A stretch of DNA of 5,731 bases, taken from contig NZ_JAJBJD010000059.1 in the NCBI RefSeq assembly GCF_021811875.1, forward strand, positions 1 through 5,731, given 5' to 3'. A program made the translations under genes and the position numbers. Below are positions 1 to 5,258 of the stretch, piece after piece. The notes under the pieces were generated by a model. It did not search any database and was not told the DNA's origin. It saw only the letters and a program-made list of their open reading frames with translations. The stretch is from Candidatus Bandiella numerosa. Its GTDB lineage: Bacteria; Pseudomonadota; Alphaproteobacteria; Rickettsiales; Midichloriaceae. Positions within the stretch are counted from its first letter, which is position 1. Each line of letters opens with the position of its first letter.

Positions 1-2
1 AC

Positions 3-248
3 TTTCTTGAATTCCTATTATTCTATCAGCTTTTATACCAAACTTATCGTTCTTCTTTATATGAATCTAATTTTTTAAATCCATTTATTGCATATCTTCC
101 TTGCTTTGCATTTATGCAACGGCCTTTCTTAAAAAAGGAGAGTGCAGGATTTTTTGCATATTTAGAAAAAAATAATAATAGTAATTTTATCCTTAAATTA
201 GAGCTGATAGCTGTCATTATAAACATAATACTAGAAACAAAAAAATAA
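3..248 (+). CDS. 3' end of an unrecognised gene (partial at left edge)
   Basis: The frame beginning at base 3 is open for 81 codons and ends at TAA 246-248. No start codon is needed because the gene enters from outside the window. I do not recognise the product. The visible part is rich in aromatic and aliphatic residues (FLEFLLFYQLLYQTYRSSLY near the left edge, then PFIAYLPCFAF), followed by a charged turn (RPFLKKES), an asparagine-rich stretch (EKNNNSNF) and a final helix-like segment (ILKLELIAVIINIILETKK). It might be a helical C-terminal domain, but no family motif is visible. It converges on rep, leaving 8 nt between the two stops. A 60-codon frame on the opposite strand shares its third codon positions, so base composition cannot separate the two. 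The longer, edge-spanning + frame is the better candidate, since an 81-codon stop-free run is unlikely by chance in DNA this AT-rich. Confidence 0.5.
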   Translation, partial: FLEFLLFYQLLYQTYRSSLYESNFLNPFIAYLPCFAFMQRPFLKKESAGFFAYLEKNNNSNFILKLELIAVIINIILETKK

Positions 249-256
249 AGTTATAT

Positions 257-1726
257 TTAAATATTCGAATTTGCTTTACTATCCACTATAGTATTTGGAT
301 AAATCATATTTTTAATCCTTTTAATTTTTTGCAAGGCAACAAGTGATTTTTCCTTATAGATAAAAGATAGAGCTTCTGTTGTTTTCATTAAAATGTTATC
401 CTTACTTATATTTCCGTGTTTCTGTAACAAATATTCTTCAAAAAATAAATCGTAGATATACTTATGCTCCATATCAAATATTGAATATATGGCACGTATG
501 AATCTTCCTGTATCTGCGTATTCTCCGATATTATACTTCTTACCTAACTTCTTGTGAATACCATATTCATCAACTTTTGATTGGGTTTGTAGGTATTCAT
601 GAAACTCCTTTTTTTCTTTTTTAAGATTAATTTTACTAGATATTGAGTTTTTTATCTTTTCTGCAATTAAATTTTCTACTTCTCTCTTTTGGATTTTTAT
701 ATTATTAAAAAGATTATCAATATCTGGCTTTCTATCGCCTACCCCATATTCTCCTGATAATATCATCTGAATAGTATCTAATTTACTTAACCATGCAAAC
801 GTTGCTTTAAAATCAGTTTTAGTTACCTTTTCTCCCATCAAGAATTTACTTGAATTTACTTTAATAGCGTATCCTTCCCAATTATCCATAGAAGAATTAA
901 ATATATTTTTGTAGGCTTTGTTTAATCTAGCAACTATCTTTTTATTACTGTAAGCCTTTATAGGCTTTAGAGCGTATTCAAAAATCTCATTCCATTTATT
1001 TATCATTTGATTTGCTATATCTACTTCTTTTTTAGAATCAATAAAGATGCCTGCTTCTTTTTCCAAATTAACAAAAATTTTATTTTCAGAAGAATTATTC
1101 TTTGTATAGTTATTCTTAGTTACTATTAACATTTGTTCATTTTGAACAGATCGATTTGTCCATTTTGAACAAATGCATACTTCTGGGCTTTTTTGAGGAT
1201 ATTTATTAATAATTGGTGTTATTTCTGTAAATTGCAAATTATTATTAATTTGATATTTTTTTTGCGGTTTTGATGTATTTAATAAATTTTTATTATTTAA
1301 TTCAGTGCCAACAATTTTCTCACTTTCACTAGTAATAGAATTTGATTTAGTAGCATCGTTATAGATAATAGCTGAGGTTTTAGAAGATGATGAATTTAAA
1401 TATTTATTTTCTAATAATTTATTATATTCATTATAGTTAATTGAATACCATTTAGTTTGATTCCATTTTTTAGCATTTAATTTAGTAGATTTAATTAATC
1501 CTAATATTTCCAAAGACTTTATGGTTCTTCTCAATTTAGAAGCAGACCAATAAGTAAATTGCTCTGACCACTTTTTGTAAGAATTATAAATCCATTTTCC
1601 ATCTAGATTCTCAATATTTCGGCCGCATTTGGAGACCCAGTATTCAAGTTGATTTAGTAAAATAGATTCTGGCTCGCCTATTATGGTAGCTAGGTGCGGA
1701 TTTATAGTGTGTATATATGATGTCAT
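257..1726 (-). CDS. Plasmid/phage-type replication initiator (winged-helix Rep)
   Basis: The 489-residue product looks like a replication initiator of the phage replication-organiser (lambda O / DnaD-like) type. Residues 8-100 resemble the usual N-terminal winged helix: a proline and aliphatic start, LLNQLEYW, WIYNSYKKW, and a recognition-type segment SASKLRRTIKSLEILGLI followed by a basic wing. Residues about 105-235 form a low-complexity N/S/K/T linker. Residues about 240-328 carry a block common in such proteins, with WEGYAIKV, SSKFLMGEK, FKATFAWLSK and ILSGEYG. The C-terminal third (about 345-489) is lysine-rich and unassigned. The ATG at 1726 is supported by an AAGGAG ribosome site 4 nt upstream. 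The linker DNA contains two tandem palindromic repeats (1131-1174), so the gene may carry its own origin. Rep is transcribed away from parAB. The replication role is inferred from architecture and from adjacency to parAB. Rickettsial plasmids are known to carry 'DnaA-like' Rep proteins, but I cannot confirm that this is one. Confidence 0.78.
   Translation of the reverse strand: MTSYIHTINPHLATIIGEPESILLNQLEYWVSKCGRNIENLDGKWIYNSYKKWSEQFTYWSASKLRRTIKSLEILGLIKSTKLNAKKWNQTKWYSINYNEYNKLLENKYLNSSSSKTSAIIYNDATKSNSITSESEKIVGTELNNKNLLNTSKPQKKYQINNNLQFTEITPIINKYPQKSPEVCICSKWTNRSVQNEQMLIVTKNNYTKNNSSENKIFVNLEKEAGIFIDSKKEVDIANQMINKWNEIFEYALKPIKAYSNKKIVARLNKAYKNIFNSSMDNWEGYAIKVNSSKFLMGEKVTKTDFKATFAWLSKLDTIQMILSGEYGVGDRKPDIDNLFNNIKIQKREVENLIAEKIKNSISSKINLKKEKKEFHEYLQTQSKVDEYGIHKKLGKKYNIGEYADTGRFIRAIYSIFDMEHKYIYDLFFEEYLLQKHGNISKDNILMKTTEALSFIYKEKSLVALQKIKRIKNMIYPNTIVDSKANSNI
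1131..1174. repeat. Two tandem iteron-like palindromes inside rep (candidate origin)
   Basis: Two 21-bp units lie at 1131-1151 and 1154-1174, giving a 23-bp period. They are identical at 19 of 21 positions. Each is one base away from the perfect dyad ATTTGTTC-N5-GAACAAAT: copy 1 has G for A in the right arm (1149) and copy 2 has C for T in the left arm (1160). Because 23 is not a multiple of 3, the same DNA is read in two different frames of Rep (CSKWTN and VQNEQM). The repeat is therefore conserved as DNA, not as protein. It lies in the disordered linker, with A/T-rich DNA on both sides (about 1080-1130 and 1200-1310). This matches known origins embedded in initiator genes, such as lambda O. 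Confidence 0.6.
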
Positions 1727-1730
1727 CTTT

Positions 1731-1736
1731 CTCCTT
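1731..1736 (-). promoter_or_regulatory. Ribosome binding site of rep
   Basis: On the minus strand AAGGAG lies 4 nt before the ATG at 1726. It is a near-ideal Shine-Dalgarno sequence and fixes the rep start. Confidence 0.75.
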
Positions 1737-1791
1737 TATTTTAAATTTAAAGAGTGAAAAAGGGACAACAAGACTTTATTTGAATAATTCT

Positions 1792-1797
1792 ATTATA
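1792..1797 (-). promoter_or_regulatory. Candidate -10 box for rep
   Basis: On the minus strand this reads TATAAT, a perfect -10 hexamer, which would give a leader of roughly 60 nt before rep. No good -35 is present at 16-18 bp. The nearest partial match is ATGACT (1818-1823), 20 bp upstream of the hexamer, so the promoter is weak, activator-dependent or misplaced. In DNA this AT-rich, a TATAAT by itself is weak evidence. Confidence 0.35.
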
Positions 1798-1912
1798 AAA
1801 GATATTCTTTACTAACGAGTCATTATATTTATCCTTAGTGTGATTTTTTACTTTTAAAGTATTGTAAATTACCATAATTACGCTCCATATTTTACTTAGT
1901 TATTTAAAACAA

Positions 1913-1989
1913 AAGTACGAATACGCTTGCATTATAACTCGGCCTGAGTTATAACAAGTTATGAAATTTGTGGCGAGGTATTCGTACTT
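1913..1989. repeat. Nested inverted repeat (two-stem cruciform or RNA hairpin)
   Basis: The outer arms are perfect 12-mers, AAGTACGAATAC (1913-1924) and GTATTCGTACTT (1978-1989). Inside them is a second hairpin: CTTG (1926-1929) plus TTATAACTC (1932-1940) pairs with GAGTTATAA plus CAAG (1946-1958), with a two-base bulge at 1930-1931 and a 5-nt loop. The junction is asymmetric, with 1 nt unpaired on the left and 19 nt on the right. About 25 base pairs of complementarity within 77 bp is well beyond background. It lies about 190-260 bp upstream of rep. It could be a protein-binding site, a single-strand origin or a structured RNA. Confidence 0.55.
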
Positions 1990-2125
1990 CGCTTACTTTT
2001 TGCTCTACTATTCGAAAAAATAATAAATATATTATCGTCCTAATTGTATATCATTAAAAATAAAATATGCAACATAAAACGTATTAATCGTTAGTATATG
2101 TTGAATTGCCAAAATAATTATCTAT

Positions 2126-2146
2126 TACTAATTATATAAATTAGTA
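2126..2146. repeat. Inverted repeat TACTAATT/AATTAGTA
   Basis: Perfect 8-bp arms, TACTAATT (2126-2133) and AATTAGTA (2139-2146), are separated by 5 nt. The same arm core, TACTAAT/ATTAGTA, forms another inverted pair at 5220-5237 at the end of parB. Confidence 0.35.
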
Positions 2147-2172
2147 TTATTAATTATAAAAATAAAATTGAT

Positions 2173-2184
2173 ATACTTAAGTAT
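2173..2184. repeat. Perfect 12-bp palindrome
   Basis: ATACTTAAGTAT is its own reverse complement. It lies in the AT-rich non-coding stretch 24 bp before another perfect 12-bp palindrome. It may be a binding site or simply a product of base composition. Confidence 0.25.
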
Positions 2185-2207
2185 TCTTGGTTAAATTCTA
2201 TATGTCT

Positions 2208-2219
2208 TACTATATAGTA
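2208..2219. repeat. Perfect 12-bp palindrome
   Basis: TACTATATAGTA is its own reverse complement, close to the 2173-2184 palindrome. No known factor is recognised. Confidence 0.25.
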
Positions 2220-2329
2220 TGAAGTAGTGAATAATACTCCTCGGAATAAGCTCTGAGATGTCTTACAATTTTATTATCTTTTATTAATTGCAAAGTAATC
2301 TTCGGAGGATTCGAAATAGGGGAGATTAA

Positions 2330-2336
2330 TAAATTA
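2330..2336. repeat. Left target-site duplication
   Basis: TAAATTA directly abuts the left end of the insertion sequence and recurs directly after its right end (3311-3317). It marks the original insertion point. Confidence 0.8.
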
Positions 2337-2354
2337 ACCCGAACTGCATTTAAG
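2337..2354. repeat. Left terminal inverted repeat of the IS
   Basis: ACCCGAACTGCATTTAAG, an 18-bp perfect match to the reverse complement of 3293-3310. It overlaps the transposase stop codon (2350-2352). Confidence 0.88.
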
Positions 2355-3238
2355 GAATGATCGATAGATTTTTATCAATAACAGGTTTATCTGGTCTTAA
2401 TTGGTAATTTATTAATCCAGCTAAAAGATGGGAAAAAGCATTAATGGGAGATCTGTGTCTAGAGTGGATAAGGGTTCTTAGGGATTTCATAGAAGAGAAG
2501 ATTGTTTCAACCAGCGAACGCTTTTGAAGCATTAATTTATCCTTAACATGCATCAGACAGTTTTTCATGTTTTTCTTAATCTTTGTAATCAGCGTTGTTC
2601 CCTGCTCAAACAAAGTATTGAACAGTTTTTTGGAAAGGTACCCCCTTGTCACCAATGAGTTTATAAGAAATATCTTTTGGCATGTCAGGAACAGGCGCTC
2701 TATCATCGGTATTTCCTGGAGTAATCGCGAGTCTAACCACTTCTCCATGTGTATTAAACAGTATATGTAGTTTTAAACCAAAGAACCAACCTGTAGATGT
2801 CTTGCCTTTTTTTGCCATACCTTTAAAAACTTTATGTCTTTTTTCCCTCAGATTATGGCATACTGCCATTGGTGTTGCATCTATAAACATATACTCTGTT
2901 ATGCCTCCTTCAATAGCTTTAAACATACATAATAAGCATGAAAATGCATTTTTAACATATCTGATAAAACTATCATAATGTACCATATTTAAGAATAAAT
3001 TCTTACGTTCTGTTTTTAAATAGTAATAATAATGCTTGAAACACGCCATTCCTGACGCGTGATAGCTTATCATTATCGTTATTATTTCTGATAACTTCAT
3101 TTGTAAACCCCTTTTTCTCTTTACCATTCCATCACTTATCAATTGTTTTACATACCATCTTTCAAATCCTTTGCAAAAATCATCCACTTCACAAAATATT
3201 CTGATATAATCTATTTCTGAGAGCATTTTCCTTACCAT
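2350..3238 (-). pseudogene. IS982-family transposase, disrupted by a +1 frameshift
   Basis: This is the DDE transposase that would cut and rejoin the IS ends. The 5' part (3238 to about 2641) has FIDATPMAVC with catalytic Asp120, HKVFKGMAKKGKTSTGWFFGLKLH, LAITPGNTDDR, and LIGDKG with Asp197. The frame then runs into VPFQKTVQYFV and stops at 2606. The true continuation, YLSKKLFNTLFEQGTTLITK, then MKNCLM, DKLMLQKRSLVETIFSSMKS with catalytic Glu and HSRHRSPINAF, lies in another frame ending at 2350. The switch falls at a run of five G on the coding strand (C5 at 2641-2645). Four G would restore DKGYLSKK and give about 295 residues, normal for the family, with Glu near 244. The shift needed is +1 (or -2), unlike the usual -1 programmed frameshift of insertion sequences, so mutation or sequencing error is likelier. 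The start may be the ATG at 3238 or the one at 3226; neither has a strong ribosome site. Confidence 0.85.
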
Positions 3239-3292
3239 ATACTTGTCTTAATTATTTTATTGTAGGCTTTTGCTTTCTTCTACTACTCTTTT

Positions 3293-3310
3293 CTTAAATG
3301 CAGTTCGGGT
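3293..3310. repeat. Right terminal inverted repeat of the IS
   Basis: CTTAAATGCAGTTCGGGT, the exact reverse complement of the left end at 2337-2354. It lies upstream of the transposase gene. Confidence 0.88.
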
Positions 3311-3317
3311 TAAATTA
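3311..3317. repeat. Right target-site duplication
   Basis: TAAATTA directly follows the right inverted repeat and matches 2330-2336. Confidence 0.8.
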
Positions 3318-3326
3318 GTAAAAATA

Positions 3327-3332
3327 TATAAT
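3327..3332 (+). promoter_or_regulatory. Candidate -10 box upstream of parA
   Basis: TATAAT begins 17 bp outside the right end of the IS. With a 17-bp spacer, the -35 position would fall at 3304-3309 inside the inverted repeat (TTCGGG), a poor match. A separate TTGATA (3354-3359) resembles a -35, but its best -10 (TACATT) sits 20 bp away. Either could drive parA, and neither is convincing. Confidence 0.25.
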
Positions 3333-3423
3333 AGGTTTTTTAAATCACTGAAGTTGATATATTAAAATAAGTTGCAAAATACATTTAACCATGTTAGCAG
3401 TGAATAAATTTAGTGTTTTTTAC

Positions 3424-3446
3424 TTCGCAGCCGCGAACTTTAAAGT
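3424..3446. promoter_or_regulatory. Candidate operator in the parA leader
   Basis: TTCGC (3424-3428) and GCGAA (3433-3437) form an inverted repeat around AGCC, a G+C-rich island in AT-rich DNA. It is followed at once by the 10-bp perfect palindrome ACTTTAAAGT (3437-3446) and then the parA ribosome site. ParA proteins with an N-terminal DNA-binding domain usually repress their own operon, so an operator here would make sense. The assignment is inference. Confidence 0.35.
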
Positions 3447-3451
3447 AAAGG
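3447..3451 (+). promoter_or_regulatory. Ribosome binding site of parA
   Basis: AAAGG lies 5 nt before the ATG at 3457. The earlier in-frame ATG at 3391 has no such site, so this decides the start. Confidence 0.6.
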
Positions 3452-3456
3452 TATTT

Positions 3457-4422
3457 ATGAAAAACGATGTTTTAATTGATGGATTAACTCAAAAAATAAT
3501 GGCTGATTTATCTGAAGTATCTAACTCAACAATTAGTAGATATATTTCAGAAAATCATATTGTAGCAATAGATGATGGAACGCAGAGAAATCTAAGATAC
3601 AGTATAGCTAACTCAAGAGCTATTATTAAGGCAGTTTCAGATATAAATAGAGATATTAAAAAGAAAAAACAGGCTTTTTATAATTTTAAAGGAGGAACTG
3701 GTAAAACTAGTATATGTTTTCAAGTTGCAACACATTTAGCAATGATGGGATATAACGTTTTGGCAATTGATGCGGATCCACAAGCGCATTTATCTTTATC
3801 TTTAGGAGTGATGAAAGACGACAACATGACACTTTATGATATAATATGCGGGAATCAAAAGGCAAAAGATGTAATAATAAATATATATGAAGGATTAGAC
3901 TGCATACCATCAAATTTGTCATTAACAAGACTTGAAACGGAGTTATCTAATATACCAAGGAGAGAAGAAAGAATAAAGATAGAATTAGATTATCTTAAAG
4001 ACCAATATGATTTTATATTTTTAGATACAAATCCGACCATTAGTCTTTTAAATAGAAATATAATTTATTTTGTAGATATACTTAATATAGTTTGTGAAAC
4101 TCAGCCTTATAGTTTAAATGGATTGAAATTATTAATGGAAGATCTTGAAAAATTTTTTCATCATATGGGAATTGATAAGAGAGATATTAATATTATACCT
4201 AATAAATATGAAGATAGAACAAGTAATTCAGGCGAGGCAATGGCTGTTTTAAAATCTTTTTATTCAAAATTTTTAAAAGAGGATTTTGCCATTAGAAGAA
4301 GTGAGGACATAATAAATTCTTCAAAATATAGTAAACCATTAGCATTTTTTGCTAGAAGAAATTCCATTGCGTTAGAAGATATTATTGATCTAATTAAGCA
4401 TATTATTAAAATTTCATCTTAA
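3457..4422 (+). CDS. parA: Plasmid partition ATPase ParA with N-terminal HTH
   Basis: The 321-residue ParA-type Walker ATPase would position plasmid copies by ATP-dependent, non-specific binding to the nucleoid, with ParB stimulating ATP hydrolysis. Using this start, residues about 10-35 (LTQKIMADLSEVSNSTISRY) form a helix-turn-helix. The deviant Walker A is KGGTGKT (78-84) with its signature first lysine, Walker A' is IDADPQ (104-109), and Walker B is FIFLDTNP (186-193). The last reads DTNP where many relatives have D-x-PP. The HTH domain makes it a type Ia-like ParA, expected to repress its own operon. An in-frame ATG at 3391 would add 22 residues but has no ribosome site, and the added stretch overlaps the candidate operator. 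parB follows after 16 nt. The nearest upstream feature is the IS, which ends 146 bp before the start, so most of the native leader is retained. Confidence 0.9.
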   Translation: MKNDVLIDGLTQKIMADLSEVSNSTISRYISENHIVAIDDGTQRNLRYSIANSRAIIKAVSDINRDIKKKKQAFYNFKGGTGKTSICFQVATHLAMMGYNVLAIDADPQAHLSLSLGVMKDDNMTLYDIICGNQKAKDVIINIYEGLDCIPSNLSLTRLETELSNIPRREERIKIELDYLKDQYDFIFLDTNPTISLLNRNIIYFVDILNIVCETQPYSLNGLKLLMEDLEKFFHHMGIDKRDINIIPNKYEDRTSNSGEAMAVLKSFYSKFLKEDFAIRRSEDIINSSKYSKPLAFFARRNSIALEDIIDLIKHIIKISS

Positions 4423-4425
4423 TAT

Positions 4426-4440
4426 ATTGTAATCTACAAT
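4426..4440 (+). promoter_or_regulatory. Small inverted repeat covering the parB start codon
   Basis: ATTGTA (4426-4431) and TACAAT (4435-4440) pair around ATC. The right arm contains the first two bases of the parB ATG (4439-4441). No Shine-Dalgarno sequence lies in the 16-nt gap after parA. Translation of parB may therefore depend on ribosomes finishing parA, which would open the weak hairpin. Confidence 0.35.
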
Positions 4441-5245
4441 GACTAAAAAAATTAAATATAGAAAAATTTCTGAAGCATTAGAGAGACTTACTGTACCAGA
4501 AATCAAAAATAGTAGACTGGGTATTGGATATGAAGAAAAAGTAAAAGAATTTTATATGATTAATGTAGAAAATCTCATACCTTTTAAAAATCAGGCGCGA
4601 ATTTATTTTGATGACAAAGAAATTGAGAATTTGTCAGAATCTATTAAAAGACACGGAATAAGGCAACCTTTAACAATCGTCCCATATGAAGATAATAAGG
4701 GTATATTTGAGGTTATCAGCGGAGAAAGAAGATTGAAAGCCGCTAAAATTGTGGGATTGAATAAAGTTCCATGTATTATTATACATGATAGAAATATAGC
4801 TCAAGAAATAGCTATAGTAGAGAATATACATAGGCAAGATCTACATCCCATAGAGCTTGGTTTAGCATTTAATATATTATTAGATAAAGGAGCTTTTAAT
4901 TCTCAATCATCACTTGCAGATACTCTTTCGATGAGCGAATCAACTATTTCTGAATATATCAAGTATACTAAAATACCCGAAGAAATCAGATATGTTCTAA
5001 TTAAAAAGAGGATTAAATCTAGAGATAAATTAAGAAAAATTTTATTAGAAAAGGATGATGTGCAAAAGATTAAGCAAATTTTGGGGCTTGTAGAAGTAAA
5101 AAAAGAAACTAAAAGCTTTTCAGTCATGAGAATAAATATATTGAATGATAAATTTAAGTTCCAGTTAAATGGTATTGAAAAATTAAAGATAGAACAAAAA
5201 GAAATATTGAAAAAACAATTACTAATAGTAATTAGTAAATTATAA
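4439..5245 (+). CDS. parB: Plasmid partition protein ParB (centromere-binding)
   Basis: The 268-residue ParB/Spo0J-type protein would load on a centromere (parS), spread as a CTP-dependent clamp and activate ParA. Residues about 40-130 are the ParB N-terminal nuclease-like/CTPase fold: INVENLIPFKNQAR, LSESIKRHGIRQPLTI, then ISGERRLKAAKIVGLNKVPCII with the GERR nucleotide-binding motif. ENIHRQDLHPIEL (128-140) leads into the central HTH, SLADTLSMSESTISEYIKYTKIP (158-180), which would recognise parS. Residues about 225-268 form a short lysine-rich C-terminal domain, probably for dimerisation. The length is normal for plasmid ParBs. It follows parA by 16 nt on the same strand, almost certainly in one operon. 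It lacks a clear ribosome site, which suggests translational coupling. The stop codon opens a 16-bp perfect palindrome (5243-5258), a candidate binding site for this protein. Confidence 0.92.
   Translation: MTKKIKYRKISEALERLTVPEIKNSRLGIGYEEKVKEFYMINVENLIPFKNQARIYFDDKEIENLSESIKRHGIRQPLTIVPYEDNKGIFEVISGERRLKAAKIVGLNKVPCIIIHDRNIAQEIAIVENIHRQDLHPIELGLAFNILLDKGAFNSQSSLADTLSMSESTISEYIKYTKIPEEIRYVLIKKRIKSRDKLRKILLEKDDVQKIKQILGLVEVKKETKSFSVMRINILNDKFKFQLNGIEKLKIEQKEILKKQLLIVISKL
5220..5237. repeat. Inverted repeat TACTAAT/ATTAGTA at the 3' end of parB
   Basis: TACTAAT (5220-5226) and ATTAGTA (5231-5237) are separated by AGTA. The arm core is shared with the inverted repeat at 2126-2146. One more ATTAGTA lies downstream at 5317-5323. 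Confidence 0.3.
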
Positions 5246-5258
5246 TTAACGTTAATTA
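5243..5258. promoter_or_regulatory. Candidate parS centromere (16-bp perfect palindrome)
   Basis: TAATTAACGTTAATTA is a perfect 16-bp palindrome beginning at the parB stop codon. Its length and central ACGT recall the bacterial parS consensus TGTTNCACGTGNAACA, although the flanks differ. A centromere just downstream of parB is the P1-like arrangement. There is no T-tract, so it is not a good intrinsic terminator. I found only one copy in the window. Confidence 0.4.

Larger units (their letters stand above)
1737..2329. other. AT-rich non-coding region between rep and the insertion sequence
   Basis: About 590 bp with no credible coding frame on either strand. It holds the rep leader and -10 box, a nested inverted repeat (1913-1989), an 8-bp-arm inverted repeat (2126-2146), and 12-bp perfect palindromes at 2173-2184 and 2208-2219. 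A 9-bp sequence TACTAACGA (1810-1818) recurs inverted at 2088-2096, and ATGTCTTAC is repeated at 2202-2210 and 2258-2266. I found no convincing DnaA box (TTATNCACA) and no tandem iteron array. Before the IS inserted, this stretch continued directly into the parA leader. It is a plausible control and accessory-origin region, but nothing in it proves a function. Confidence 0.4.
2337..3310 (-). mobile_element. Complete IS982-family insertion sequence with broken transposase
   Basis: A 974-bp element bounded by perfect 18-bp terminal inverted repeats, ACCCGAACTGCATTTAAG at the left and its reverse complement at the right. It is flanked by the 7-bp direct repeat TAAATTA. Its length, the ACCC...GGGT ends, a single transposase gene filling nearly the whole element, and the protein motifs all fit the IS982 family. 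The transposase stop codon lies inside the left repeat. The gene runs on the minus strand, toward rep and away from parA. The clean ends and exact duplication suggest a fairly recent insertion, but the transposase is frameshifted. The element would then be immobile by itself, though it could be moved by an intact copy elsewhere. Confidence 0.88.

Noticed and set aside
44..226. 60-codon minus-strand frame near the left edge
   Set aside because: It lies inside the longer + strand frame 3-248 and shares its third codon positions. It has no family motif and no clear ribosome site.
1942..1969. dif/cer-like Xer site (TTATGAAATTT as a XerD-like arm)
   Set aside because: The XerC-like arm does not fit at the normal 6-8 bp spacing. 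The ATAA/TTAT half-sites are only 4 bp apart and overlap the hairpin.
1737..2329. DnaA boxes or a tandem iteron array in the intergenic region
   Set aside because: No close match to TTATNCACA and no regular direct repeats were found by eye.
2350..2748. Separate 132-residue protein starting at 2748
   Set aside because: Its first 35 or so residues are an antisense-frame artefact. The recognisable transposase sequence begins at YLSKK, so this is the second half of one frameshifted gene.
2567..2978. Two + strand frames (67 and 98 codons) within the IS
   Set aside because: They lie opposite the transposase and have no recognisable motifs.
1985..3428. Shared 8-mer TACTTCGC at 1985-1992 and 3421-3428
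   Set aside because: A single shared 8-mer between two control regions is near what chance allows.
3391..3456. Upstream ATG adding 22 residues to ParA
   Set aside because: It has no ribosome site, and the extension runs through an operator-like inverted repeat. The ATG at 3457 has AAAGG at good spacing.
3707..3928. 73-codon minus-strand frame in parA
   Set aside because: It is a shadow of the ParA Walker region.
4903..5127. 74-codon minus-strand frame in parB
   Set aside because: It is a shadow of the ParB HTH region.
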